A stretch of DNA of 64,000 bases. Source: Rhizobium binae. Its GTDB lineage: Bacteria > Pseudomonadota > Alphaproteobacteria > Rhizobiales > Rhizobiaceae. Below are positions 27,332 through 35,419 of the stretch, in pieces. A program made the translations under genes and the position numbers. The DNA lies in the NCBI RefSeq assembly GCF_017357225.1, contig NZ_CP071607.1, positions 124,001 through 188,000 on the forward strand. The letters are read 5' to 3'. The notes beneath the pieces were generated by a model. It searched no databases. It saw nothing but the letters and a program-made list of their open reading frames with translations, and had not been told where the DNA came from. Each line of letters opens with the position of its first letter. Within the stretch, counting starts at the first letter, position 1.

Positions 27332-28165
27332 ATGATTGCCCGCGACAACCTGACCAACGTTCATCTGCCGGAAGACGCATTTGGAGATTATCCGCACACC
27401 GCCGTCGCCCAGGGTGGCGCAGAGCCCGCCGGGCGAACCTATTCTTTCCACGTGCACCACCGCGCTCAGCTCTTCCAGATCGTGCGCGGTTCGCTGCGGC
27501 TCGAGACCGAGCGGGGCTACTTCATCGTTCCGCCTGAACGTGCCGTATTCGTGCCATCAGGCGTCCTCCACGAGGTGACATACCTGCAGGAAACGGAGCG
27601 CAGCTACCTCTTCTTCCGGCCCGACGCGGTCGTTAACCTGCCCTCCGAGGTCTCAGTGATCGGTACGACGCCGCTCCTGCGCGAACTTATCCTGGCCTTC
27701 CTGGAAATACCGCGCGCGGATGCCGGGAGTGCCCCTGCCGAACGGCTCGTCGCCGTCATTCTCGACCAGCTTCAGACGAGTACGGTCGCGCCGCTGTCGC
27801 TTCCCTCGCCGGCATCCGAACGCCTCCGCAGCATCGCTTCGGACATCCGCAGCGAACCGGGTGCCGATTGGCCACTCGATGAACTTGCCTCGCGTGCGGC
27901 CATGTCCCCCCGCAGCTTTCAGCGCCATTTCCAAACCGAGACAGGCATGAGTTTCCGCGCCTGGCGTCAGCAGGCGAAACTCCTCAAAGCGGTGGAGTGG
28001 CTCGCCGCCGGCCGAAGCGTCGGCGATATCGCCTTCTCGCTCGGCTACTCCGGTCCCAGCGCCTTCATTGCGGTGTTCCGGACGGCCTTCGGTGTCTCTC
28101 CCGGACAATATTTCCAGGGAGGCTTTCCGGGCCATGGTGCCGCATCCCCGGCGCGGCCGGCGTAA
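27332..28165 (+). CDS. AraC-family transcriptional regulator with cupin sensor domain
   Basis: A 277-residue regulator. Residues 35-110 form a cupin (SFHVHHRAQLFQIVRGSLRL; FIVPPERAVFVPSGVLHEV) that normally binds a small ligand. The C-terminal domain has the two AraC helices (LDELASRAAMSPRSFQRHF; VGDIAFSLGYSGPSAFIAVFR, then FGVSPGQYF). It is divergent from the DUF1127-methyltransferase pair, the most likely target by position. It is not close to AgpT in its N-terminal half. The C-terminal 15 residues are Ala/Pro/Gly-rich and probably disordered. Confidence 0.88.
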   Translation: MIARDNLTNVHLPEDAFGDYPHTAVAQGGAEPAGRTYSFHVHHRAQLFQIVRGSLRLETERGYFIVPPERAVFVPSGVLHEVTYLQETERSYLFFRPDAVVNLPSEVSVIGTTPLLRELILAFLEIPRADAGSAPAERLVAVILDQLQTSTVAPLSLPSPASERLRSIASDIRSEPGADWPLDELASRAAMSPRSFQRHFQTETGMSFRAWRQQAKLLKAVEWLAAGRSVGDIAFSLGYSGPSAFIAVFRTAFGVSPGQYFQGGFPGHGAASPARPA

Positions 28166-28277
28166 TGACGCGTCCTCCGGCGGGCGACAGCAAAAAGCGC
28201 GCCGCGACCGCCAGCGCCAGCAGCGCGAGGGAGAGGGCGAAGGGTTGCGCCCGCGCGAGCCTGCGCACATCAGGCAC
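28166..28277 (-). pseudogene. Possible remnant of a histidine kinase N terminus
   Basis: The minus strand encodes ARAQPFALSLALLALAVAARF, which resembles the first membrane helix of DUF4118-type sensor kinases, but the frame has no continuation into a kinase. It sits in the 271-base gap between the AraC regulator and the PAS-GGDEF gene, where I see no other gene. Confidence 0.3.
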
Positions 28278-28436
28278 GGATACCCTTCGCCCGATCCCGC
28301 GGCAGCCGATATCCGATCACCAGCGGGAATGTTGACGCTTCCGTAATCACGGCAAGCGCCTTTGCTTTGCCGGGCGGCTCTTTTCTCATAGGATTTCTGC
28401 GCCATCTCTTGCCGGGGCAACCAGACAGGGTGCTGT

Positions 28437-29333
28437 ATGGACGAGACAATCGAACAGCTTCTCCATCTTTCCGCACAGACGGAAACGCTGATGGCGGTCT
28501 ATGATGGCGATGACCGGCTGCGCTATGCCAACAGCGCCTTCCGCTCGGCCTATTTCATCGAGCCGGAGGAGACGCCGCTCTGGCCGGATCTGATGCGGCG
28601 TAATTTCGAGCTCGGCCGCGGCACCGTCATCCGCACGGAGAATTTCGAGGAATGGCTGCGCTCGACCCAGTCGCGCCGCGGCAAGATTGGCTATCGCGCC
28701 TTCGAGACCGATCTTGCCGACGGCCGCTGGCTGTGGATGACCGAGGCGGTGCAGAAGAACGGCTGGATGCTCTGCATCGCCAGCGACATCACCCGTCTCA
28801 AGGTTCATGGCCGCACCGTCCGGCAGGATCGCGACCAGGCGATCAAGGCCTCCTACACCGACGAACTCACCGGCGTCGCCAACCGCCGCTTCGTCATGGC
28901 GCGCGTCGAAGACATGCTTGAAGCCGCCCGGCATGGCAGCAGCGGCTGCCTCGCTGTCTTCGACATCGACAATTTCAAACGCATCAACGACCGGCTCGGC
29001 CACCACGCCGGCGATCTGGTGCTGCGCGATTTCGCCCACCGCATCCACCAGAATGTCCGCCGCAACGACTGTTTCGGCCGCGTCGGCGGCGAGGAATTCC
29101 TGCTGGTCATGCCGGCCACCGGCTCGGAAGACGCGCTTGCCATGGTCGAGCGCATGCTGACGGTGATCCGCTTTTCCCGGCCGCTGCCGGACTCGCCGGA
29201 CTTCAGCTACACCTGCTCCGCCGGCATCGCCGCGTGTGTGCCGACAGACAGCGCGTCGGAGCTTTATCGGCGCGCCGATCAGGCGCTTTATGATGCGAAG
29301 ATGAGCGGAAGGGACAGGGTGCGGGCGGCGTAG
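28437..29333 (+). CDS. PAS-GGDEF diguanylate cyclase
   Basis: A 298-residue cytoplasmic protein. Residues 10-120 form a PAS-type sensor (LMAVYDGDDRLRYANSAFR; GRWLWMTEAVQKNGWMLCI). A short helical linker leads to a GGDEF domain (YTDELTGVANRRFVMARV; FDIDNFKRINDRLGHHAGD) with active site RVGGEEFLLV. Glu in the third position is a functional variant. The start is supported by its position directly before the PAS fold. It has no membrane segment, so it should sense an internal signal. It is a single gene and, with the GGDEF protein at 14572, one of two predicted cyclic di-GMP synthases in the window. Confidence 0.88.
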   Translation: MDETIEQLLHLSAQTETLMAVYDGDDRLRYANSAFRSAYFIEPEETPLWPDLMRRNFELGRGTVIRTENFEEWLRSTQSRRGKIGYRAFETDLADGRWLWMTEAVQKNGWMLCIASDITRLKVHGRTVRQDRDQAIKASYTDELTGVANRRFVMARVEDMLEAARHGSSGCLAVFDIDNFKRINDRLGHHAGDLVLRDFAHRIHQNVRRNDCFGRVGGEEFLLVMPATGSEDALAMVERMLTVIRFSRPLPDSPDFSYTCSAGIAACVPTDSASELYRRADQALYDAKMSGRDRVRAA

Positions 29334-29381
29334 GGCGCTGATGCTGGTTCAGGTCCGCGGGCTCCGAACTCAGCCGCGCCC

Positions 29382-30143
29382 CTAAACATCGCAGACGATA
29401 TATTGATGATCGGAGACGCTTCCGGCGGGCTGGACGATGACCGTGGCGGGGCCCAGCCCCGGCGAGCAGATGGCATAATCCAGCTTCGAATCATGAGAAG
29501 GCAAGGTCGCTGCGTTGGGCGGGCAAATAGTGCCCGGCGGCGGCACGGGCCATGCTGCCGCCGACGGAGCGCGGTTGTAGTCGCCGACGGCAATCCAGGG
29601 CGGTGCCGCCGCAGCCCCCGGGACCAAGGGGGCGACTGATATGCCGGCCATAAGAGCGGGGGCGTCGGCCCCGCCGCCGCTCAAAGCATGCAGCGTATAG
29701 ATGCGGCGAATTGCGCCGCCCGTCAGCCTGACTTCAAATCCGATCGCGCCGCGTGATGCCGCGGCGCCGGCCGCGGGGATGTAGATCAGATGCGGAGTTT
29801 CGATGCTGTCGCGGATGCAGATGCAGAGATTGCAGCGATTGCCGCCCGGATCGGTCTGCAGCCAGAACACTTTGACGATCAGAGGCTCCCTCCCGACTGC
29901 CCAGCTGCCGATGAACATCAGCGCCGCAGGCGGCGGCGCCACCCCTGCGAGCCAGGGCGGATAGTTGGCGGGATTGTATGCGGTAAAGGAGCCGCCGGTC
30001 GGCGGAGACGGCCCGGCTTCCTGAATGCAGACGATGTCGGCTGCCACCCTGCGGTCGAGGAAGAATTGCGAAATCACCCCCACGAACTTGCTCTGGCCCG
30101 TCCCCACGTTCGAGCCCTGCATATTGATGCCGACGATCCTCAT
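29382..30143 (-). CDS. CdtB-like DNase I-fold nuclease
   Basis: A 253-residue protein of the endonuclease/exonuclease/phosphatase fold, closest in pattern to the B subunit of cytolethal distending toxin. CdtB-type landmarks are all present: INMQGSN at 6-12, CIQEAG with Glu42, LHALSGGGADA with His152, AVGDYNR with Asp188 and Asn190, LDYAI, and SDH with Asp245-His246. These make up a complete catalytic set. The frame runs upstream to 31118, but only the part from ATG 30143 is protein-like. Unlike classical CdtB it shows no signal peptide. It is divergent from the putative pore-forming protein at 30219. It could also be a non-toxin phosphodiesterase. Confidence 0.78.
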   Translation of the reverse strand: MRIVGINMQGSNVGTGQSKFVGVISQFFLDRRVAADIVCIQEAGPSPPTGGSFTAYNPANYPPWLAGVAPPPAALMFIGSWAVGREPLIVKVFWLQTDPGGNRCNLCICIRDSIETPHLIYIPAAGAAASRGAIGFEVRLTGGAIRRIYTLHALSGGGADAPALMAGISVAPLVPGAAAAPPWIAVGDYNRAPSAAAWPVPPPGTICPPNAATLPSHDSKLDYAICSPGLGPATVIVQPAGSVSDHQYIVCDV

Positions 30144-30218
30144 CGTTGCCAACTCAGGTAGTGTTGAAATAAAATGCAATATATGGTTGTTTATCTGAAA
30201 AGGCAACGGAGGTGATGC

Positions 30219-31121
30219 ATGCGCTCGCTTTATCGGAAAACGCTGTACAGCAGCTGGCCCTTGCCGGCCAACCTGCATTCGGACGCAACCTCGGACGCCC
30301 CGCCGCCGCCGGTCGGAGTGTTCACGATCCTCAACGGCTTCGACATCCCCATCTATCTCAGCTCCATGCTCTCGCCCGCAAGCAAGAGCTACGTCGCTCC
30401 GGGGGATCCCGGGCAACTGGCCTTCATTCAGGATGACGTCTGCATCCTGCAGGCGGCGCAGACGGGCTCCTATATGTGCTCGATCATAATGCAAACTGAC
30501 GGCGAGATCGTCCCCGCCAACTACATGCTGCTGACTTCGCCTAATGACATTGGCCCGGTGCCGCAGCCCACAGCAAGCATGCTCGTGCCGCCCGATTCCC
30601 CGCGTGTGCTGGTGGGATGCTCCACGCTTGCAGACGGCAAGACCGTCCTGCGCGAACAATTCTGGGATCGGCAGGGGGATTCCTGCACCCTGGCGCCCGG
30701 CGAGAAAAAGACGATCACCACCACGGTGACGACAGGCCGGCAGGAGACTTCCACCCACGAAAGCACCTTGGCAGCGAGCCTCGGCATGAACGCGAACGTC
30801 GGTTTCGGCCCGTTCTCGGCAAGCGTGTCGTCGAGCCTGAGCATGACCTCGCGCTCTTTCCAGCAGGTGACCGTGAGCGAGCAGAACACCGCCTATTTCG
30901 CCGACGAGCTGACCAATCCCTATACCGATCAGGCCTGCCTGGTGCTGCGCTGGCAACTGACCGATGTCATCACCATCTTCCAGCCCGACGGCCCACCCTG
31001 CGGCTCGGTAATCATCGGCGAAAGCCCGATCATCACGGAGTTCTATGGGATCAAGGATCTGCCGCAGACGCTGCCGAGATTCGAGCTTGCCGACGAGGAT
31101 TATGCGCTGATCGCCCATTGA
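30219..31121 (+). CDS. Putative beta-hairpin pore-forming protein divergent from CdtB-like gene
   Basis: A 300-residue protein without a recognised family. The striking part is residues 164-224, a long Ser/Thr-rich stretch with alternating polar and apolar residues, including KTITTTVTTGRQETSTHES and FGPFSASVSSSLSMTSRSF. This resembles the insertion hairpin of aerolysin/ETX-MTX2-like pore-forming toxins. The flanks are beta-rich (VGVFTILNGFDIPIYLSSML; RWQLTDVITIFQPDG). There is no classical signal peptide. A good GGAGGTGA site precedes the ATG. The link with the CdtB-like nuclease, 75 bases away on the other strand, suggests a toxin pair, but this is inference. Confidence 0.7.
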   Translation: MRSLYRKTLYSSWPLPANLHSDATSDAPPPPVGVFTILNGFDIPIYLSSMLSPASKSYVAPGDPGQLAFIQDDVCILQAAQTGSYMCSIIMQTDGEIVPANYMLLTSPNDIGPVPQPTASMLVPPDSPRVLVGCSTLADGKTVLREQFWDRQGDSCTLAPGEKKTITTTVTTGRQETSTHESTLAASLGMNANVGFGPFSASVSSSLSMTSRSFQQVTVSEQNTAYFADELTNPYTDQACLVLRWQLTDVITIFQPDGPPCGSVIIGESPIITEFYGIKDLPQTLPRFELADEDYALIAH

Positions 31122-31324
31122 GGGGAGTGACGGGCGTTTTCTCGGCGTTTGCTTGTGCTGTCTACGCTAGGCGAAGGTCGTTTCGGCGCCACCATAAGCC
31201 CACGATTAGGTTCCCCGTGAGGTAAAGCCGCGGGATCCATCTTGATGCTGTGTCATTCAATTCTCTTCGGATGGAGGATACAAGCGCCGTATCTGAATCG
31301 GCCTCGCCGTGCTACGCATCGGCC

Positions 31325-32236
31325 ATGGGATTCGGGGTTTTCATCCACCGTTCAGATTCGATCTACAACGATAGGCCGGCGGAACAATATCAGTTCCCGC
31401 GCCAGTATCTCGGTCGCGTGCAAGCCTGCCTCGGAGATTGGATCATTTACTACCAGCCGCGCAAGATGGCCGCGACCCGCGGCTATTTTGCTGTCGCCAA
31501 GGTAGCCCAAGTCATTCCGGATCCGGAGGTATCGGGCATGTATCTGGCACTCATCGAGCCAGGCAGCTACCTCGATTTCATCAATGCCGTTCCCTTCAGT
31601 GGGCCAGACGGTGTTATCGAGCGAAGCGTGCTGAATGAGGAGAGGCGAATATCCGGCAGAGCGCAGGCAGCTGTGCGGCCAATATCCGCAGCGGATTTCA
31701 ACCGCATCGTGTCGATTGGCTTGGACGAGCATGAGCCCGAGCTTCCTCGACTGGGTGAGCCGGCAGCAACTCGTCCTGCCGACGGATTTGAAGAAGGAGC
31801 GCAGGCGCCGTTTCTGTTTGCGCAAGAGCGCGATCGGATTACACAGCTCTCGTCGCGGATTGTTCGCAATCGGCTGTTTCGCCGGCTCGTTCTGCAGGCT
31901 TATGACAAACGGTGCGCAATCACTGGCCTGAAGCTGATAAACGGTGGCGGACGTGCGGAAGTCGATGCTGCGCATATTCGCCCCGTGGAGGCAAACGGAC
32001 CCGATATCCTCACCAACGGCATCGCTCTGTCTGGCACCGCGCATTGGATGTTCGACCGCGGGCTGATCAGCCTCTCGGATGAGCTTGATATTCTGATCTC
32101 GCGGCAAGCCAACGATCCGGAAAGCATCCGAGGCCTGATCAACAAATCTGGAACGGCGATCGTGCCTTCGCGATCGTTCGAGCGGCCTCATCCTCATTTT
32201 CTCCAGTGGCATCGCCAAAATTGCTTCAAGCAGTAA
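31325..32236 (+). CDS. HNH endonuclease, restriction-like
   Basis: A 303-residue predicted nuclease. The C-terminal HNH domain reads RCAITGLKL, then VDAAHIRPVEANGPD, LTNGIALSGTAHWMFDRG, in which the HI, N and H residues form the metal site. The N-terminal 130 residues (FGVFIHRSDSIYNDRP; GDWIIYYQPRK; GYFAVAKVAQVIPDPEV) look like an EVE/PUA-type recognition domain, as found in modification-dependent restriction enzymes. The ATG at 31325 is where conserved sequence begins; a GTG at 31250 is an upstream alternative. No methyltransferase is adjacent, which also fits a modification-dependent enzyme. Its DNA is more AT-rich than its neighbours. Confidence 0.8.
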   Translation: MGFGVFIHRSDSIYNDRPAEQYQFPRQYLGRVQACLGDWIIYYQPRKMAATRGYFAVAKVAQVIPDPEVSGMYLALIEPGSYLDFINAVPFSGPDGVIERSVLNEERRISGRAQAAVRPISAADFNRIVSIGLDEHEPELPRLGEPAATRPADGFEEGAQAPFLFAQERDRITQLSSRIVRNRLFRRLVLQAYDKRCAITGLKLINGGGRAEVDAAHIRPVEANGPDILTNGIALSGTAHWMFDRGLISLSDELDILISRQANDPESIRGLINKSGTAIVPSRSFERPHPHFLQWHRQNCFKQ

Positions 32237-32564
32237 CGAGGCTCGCCGGTGAGGACAAGTGAGCGGGCAGTTCACCAAACGAAAGCACTTTGACGGCAAA
32301 TTTCGGCATCAATGCCAGCGCGATTTTGGATGGCTCAGAATACAGGCGGAGATTTGCTTTTGATATTCAAGCAGAACTCCTCGAGGATCTTTGTGAGCTC
32401 TTGCCCAGCCTTGCTCTGCATACGAGACTAGCACACGAACTTATAGTATTATGCCTAGACAATCCCAAAACTAGAACAAACAGGGAGCGTATTTAAGCGT
32501 GAGATGAGATAATCAAATTGTCCAACAGGATAGATGCCCGCCGACGCCTAACCGTAGACACCCG
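32237..32564. other. AT-richer intergenic region, possible small ORF
   Basis: The region between the HNH gene and the convergent cyclase gene is clearly poorer in G and C. A 68-residue plus-strand frame at 32290-32496 (TANFGINASAILDGSEYRR at its start) begins with a non-ATG codon, lacks a good ribosome-binding site and has no known relatives that I recognise. I do not call it a gene. Confidence 0.4.
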
Positions 32565-34337
32565 TCATTGTGCGATACCGGCCTTGCACAGCCCCTCCAT
32601 GGCGAGGTCGAAATCGGCGGGGTTCTTGAAGGGCAAGACTTTGCGGCGGTATTCCAGGGAGAAGTCGGGATTGACGCGCAGCACCTCTTGCCACGTCGCC
32701 CGAGCCTCTTCAAACCGGCCGAGGTGTCCGTAACAGGCGGCCAGAAGCGCGCGCGAGACGTCGGTGACGGGATTGCGGCTCACGCGTTTCACCAGCAATT
32801 CAACGGCCTCGTCGTATCGTCGCAGCTGAAACCAGGCCCAGGCCTGAAAGTGGAGAACGATATCCGGAAAGTACGGGTTCAGGATTATCGCCCGATCGAA
32901 ACAGGCGAGTGCCTCGTGGGATCTGCCCGAATAGAGAAGTGCCTCGCCGAGGCTGACCTGCCCTTCGGCGAAGTTCGGGTTGAGGCTTATCGCCCGCTCG
33001 GCCTCGCCGATGGCTCTATCGTGCTGCCGCGAGTACAGCCTGACCACACTCAGTGCCCAGTGCGCGACCGGGTCGCTCTCATCCCGCGCCACCGCCAGCA
33101 TCGCAGCCTCTTCGGCCTGCTGGAGCGAGCGCTGCGGCGACGCGCTCCACCGGTTCAGGTAATCGAGCCCGTGGGTCAGGGCGAGAAAGGCGTGCGCCGA
33201 GGCGAAGTTCGGGTCTAGTTCGACGGCATGCTGCAAAAGCTCGCGGGCGTCGCTGTTGGTTTGCTTCGTCAGCCGGTGCCACAGCTCCCGGCCGCGCAGG
33301 AAACAGTCATAGGCCTCGGGGTGCCCGGTCTGCCCTGGCACCAGCCTTTTCCGATCGCCCTCTGTCAGGTTGACCGCCAGCGCGTCGACGATCTGCTGGG
33401 TGACATCGTCCTGAACCGCGAATATGTCCGTCAGGTCGCGATCGAACCGCTCCGCCCATATATGTCCGCCTGTGGTCGCGTCGATGAGCTGCGCGGTGAT
33501 GCGCACCCTGTTTCCCGATTTGCGGACGCTGCCCTCAAGAACATACCGCACGCCAAGATTCGTGCCCACCTCCTGCACATGGACGTTCCTGCCCTTGAAG
33601 GTAAACGACGAATTGCGGGCGATGACGAAGAGCTGCCTCAACTTCGATAGCGCCGTGATGATGTCTTCCGAGATGCCGTCGGCGAAGTAGTCCTGTTCGG
33701 CGTCACCGCTCATGTTGGCGAAGGGCAGGACGGCGATCGACTGCTTCGGCGACGGTGCTGTCGCCGGCTGGCTTGTCGCGATTTGCGAGGTCGCGGCTGC
33801 CTTGGTCTCGGCGCTGCCAACCTGCAGCGAATAAATCCGGATCGGCTCGGCAATGTTCTTGAGTTGCTTGTTGCCGAGATCGCTGACCGAAAGGTCGAGC
33901 CTCGCCTTGACCTGGCGATAGGCATCCTCGGACAGGCAGATCGCGCCCGCCGCGGCGACGCCCTCCAATCGCGAGGCGATGTTGACGCCGTCGCCCATCA
34001 GATCGCCGTCGCTTTCCTCGACGACATCGCCCAAATGGATGCCGATCCGGAACTCGATGCGACGGTCCTGCGGCACGCCGTCATTGCGCTCGACCATACC
34101 GTTCTGCACCTCGATGGCGCAGCGCACGGCGTCCACCACACTGCGGAACTCGACCAGCGCACCATCGCCGGTTCGCTTCACCACCCGGCCATGGTGCACG
34201 GCGATCGTCGGATCGATGAGATCGCTGCGCAGTGCCCGTAGCCTCGCCAGGATGCGTTCCTCGTCGGCGCCCGCAAGCCGGCTGTACCCAACCACGTCCG
34301 CGGCCAGGATTGCAGCCAGCTTTCGGATCTCGCTCAT
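32565..34337 (-). CDS. Class III adenylate cyclase with TPR domain
   Basis: A 590-residue protein of the common rhizobial cyclase-TPR type. Residues 1-170 are the class III cyclase domain with metal aspartates in AADVVGYSRL and TGDGALVEF, and the catalytic Asn and Arg in GDGVNIASRLE. It therefore looks active, unlike the cyclase domain at 22174-25170. A linker (SIAVLPFANMSGDAEQDYF, the start of a TolB-like regulatory domain) leads to TPR repeats that fill the C-terminal half (AIGEAERAISLNPNFAEG; ALACFDRAIILNPYFPD). The ATG at 34337 has GGAG eight bases before it. It should make cAMP in response to an unknown signal. It is a single gene. Confidence 0.88.
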   Translation of the reverse strand: MSEIRKLAAILAADVVGYSRLAGADEERILARLRALRSDLIDPTIAVHHGRVVKRTGDGALVEFRSVVDAVRCAIEVQNGMVERNDGVPQDRRIEFRIGIHLGDVVEESDGDLMGDGVNIASRLEGVAAAGAICLSEDAYRQVKARLDLSVSDLGNKQLKNIAEPIRIYSLQVGSAETKAAATSQIATSQPATAPSPKQSIAVLPFANMSGDAEQDYFADGISEDIITALSKLRQLFVIARNSSFTFKGRNVHVQEVGTNLGVRYVLEGSVRKSGNRVRITAQLIDATTGGHIWAERFDRDLTDIFAVQDDVTQQIVDALAVNLTEGDRKRLVPGQTGHPEAYDCFLRGRELWHRLTKQTNSDARELLQHAVELDPNFASAHAFLALTHGLDYLNRWSASPQRSLQQAEEAAMLAVARDESDPVAHWALSVVRLYSRQHDRAIGEAERAISLNPNFAEGQVSLGEALLYSGRSHEALACFDRAIILNPYFPDIVLHFQAWAWFQLRRYDEAVELLVKRVSRNPVTDVSRALLAACYGHLGRFEEARATWQEVLRVNPDFSLEYRRKVLPFKNPADFDLAMEGLCKAGIAQ

Positions 34338-34609
34338 GGCGCCGTCTCCTCGCTGCCAGAATAGCAGGGAGGCAGAGGGCAAGAAAGAACATTCGGCCGC
34401 TGCTTACAGCGATCCCGGTTGCGATCGAGCTGGACGCAGCCGACGTTGCAGCGCCATGCAATGACGGCTCTGTCGGCCTTCCGGCTGCAAGACGCGCTCG
34501 TTCCGAAAGTGACGGGGTCAGGTCACGAGCATAGCCCTGAAATTGCGAGCCCGCTTCCGAGCCCTAAACCAGTCATTCCAGCCAAGCCGGTGTCGGCGCT
34601 CATAGCGAA

Positions 34610-35419
34610 CTAAACCACCTCACCAAACTCCGCCGCCAACACCGCATCCTTCAGCGCCCTTGAATACGCATGCTGCGGATCATCCAGCACCGTCCGCGCC
34701 CGCCCGCGTTCAACAATCTCACCCTTGCGCATGATGATAATATTGTCGCTGACGTAATACGCCGTCGCCAGATCATGGGTGATGTAGATGATCGAAAGTC
34801 CCAGCTCGTTTTTCAGCCGGCCGAAGAGGTTGACGATCGCCATGCGGAGCGACGCGTCGACCATCGAGACCGGTTCGTCGGCCACCAGCAGGCGCGGCTC
34901 AGGGATCAGCGCCCGGGCGATGGCGACGCGCTGCAGCTGGCCGCCGGAGAGTTCGTGGGGGAAGCGGCCCTTCACCTCTTCCAGCGTCAGGCCGACGTGG
35001 TGGAGGGCGGTATCGGCCATCTTCTCCACCTCCCGCCGGTCCGGCCGCTTGCCGGAGGCGGAGAAGTTGCGGGCGGTCTCGAAGAGGTAGCGGTCCACCC
35101 GCTTCAGCGGGTTGAAGGCTTCGAAGGGGTTCTGCAGCACCGGCTGCACCTCCTTCATGAAGGCCTTGCGTTCGGCCCTGCTGTGGATCGCCACGGTCTT
35201 GCCGGCAAATTGCAGCTCGCCTTTGGTCGGTTCGGCCTGGCCGAGGATCATCGCCGCCACCGTCGACTTACCCGAGCCGGATTCGCCGACGATCGAGAGG
35301 ATCTCCGGCTCGTCGCCGATCTCGAAGCTGACATCCTTGACGGCGGTGATCAGCCGCCGGCCGAGCATGCCGCCCTGGCGGTAGATTTTCGTCACATGCG
35401 AGAGGCTAAGCAGAGTCAC
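34610..35419 (-). CDS. Arabinoside ABC transporter ATPase (OppF-like)
   Basis: A 269-residue ATPase with Walker A GESGSGKST, signature LSGGQLQR and Walker B LLVADEPVSMVD. The H-loop is ITHDLATA. The start is a GTG at 35419 that overlaps the preceding stop codon (GTGA), so translation is coupled. The C-terminal extension that OppF proteins use for substrate-transporter contacts is short. It is the last gene of the minus-strand operon, working with the OppD-like ATPase at 35416 and the two permeases. Oligosaccharide import is inferred from the GH51 gene upstream. Confidence 0.88.
   Translation of the reverse strand: MTLLSLSHVTKIYRQGGMLGRRLITAVKDVSFEIGDEPEILSIVGESGSGKSTVAAMILGQAEPTKGELQFAGKTVAIHSRAERKAFMKEVQPVLQNPFEAFNPLKRVDRYLFETARNFSASGKRPDRREVEKMADTALHHVGLTLEEVKGRFPHELSGGQLQRVAIARALIPEPRLLVADEPVSMVDASLRMAIVNLFGRLKNELGLSIIYITHDLATAYYVSDNIIIMRKGEIVERGRARTVLDDPQHAYSRALKDAVLAAEFGEVV

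Noticed and set aside
32290..32496. A 68-residue small protein after the HNH gene
   Set aside because: Non-ATG start without ribosome-binding site; kept only as a remark because the AT-rich patch may be foreign.
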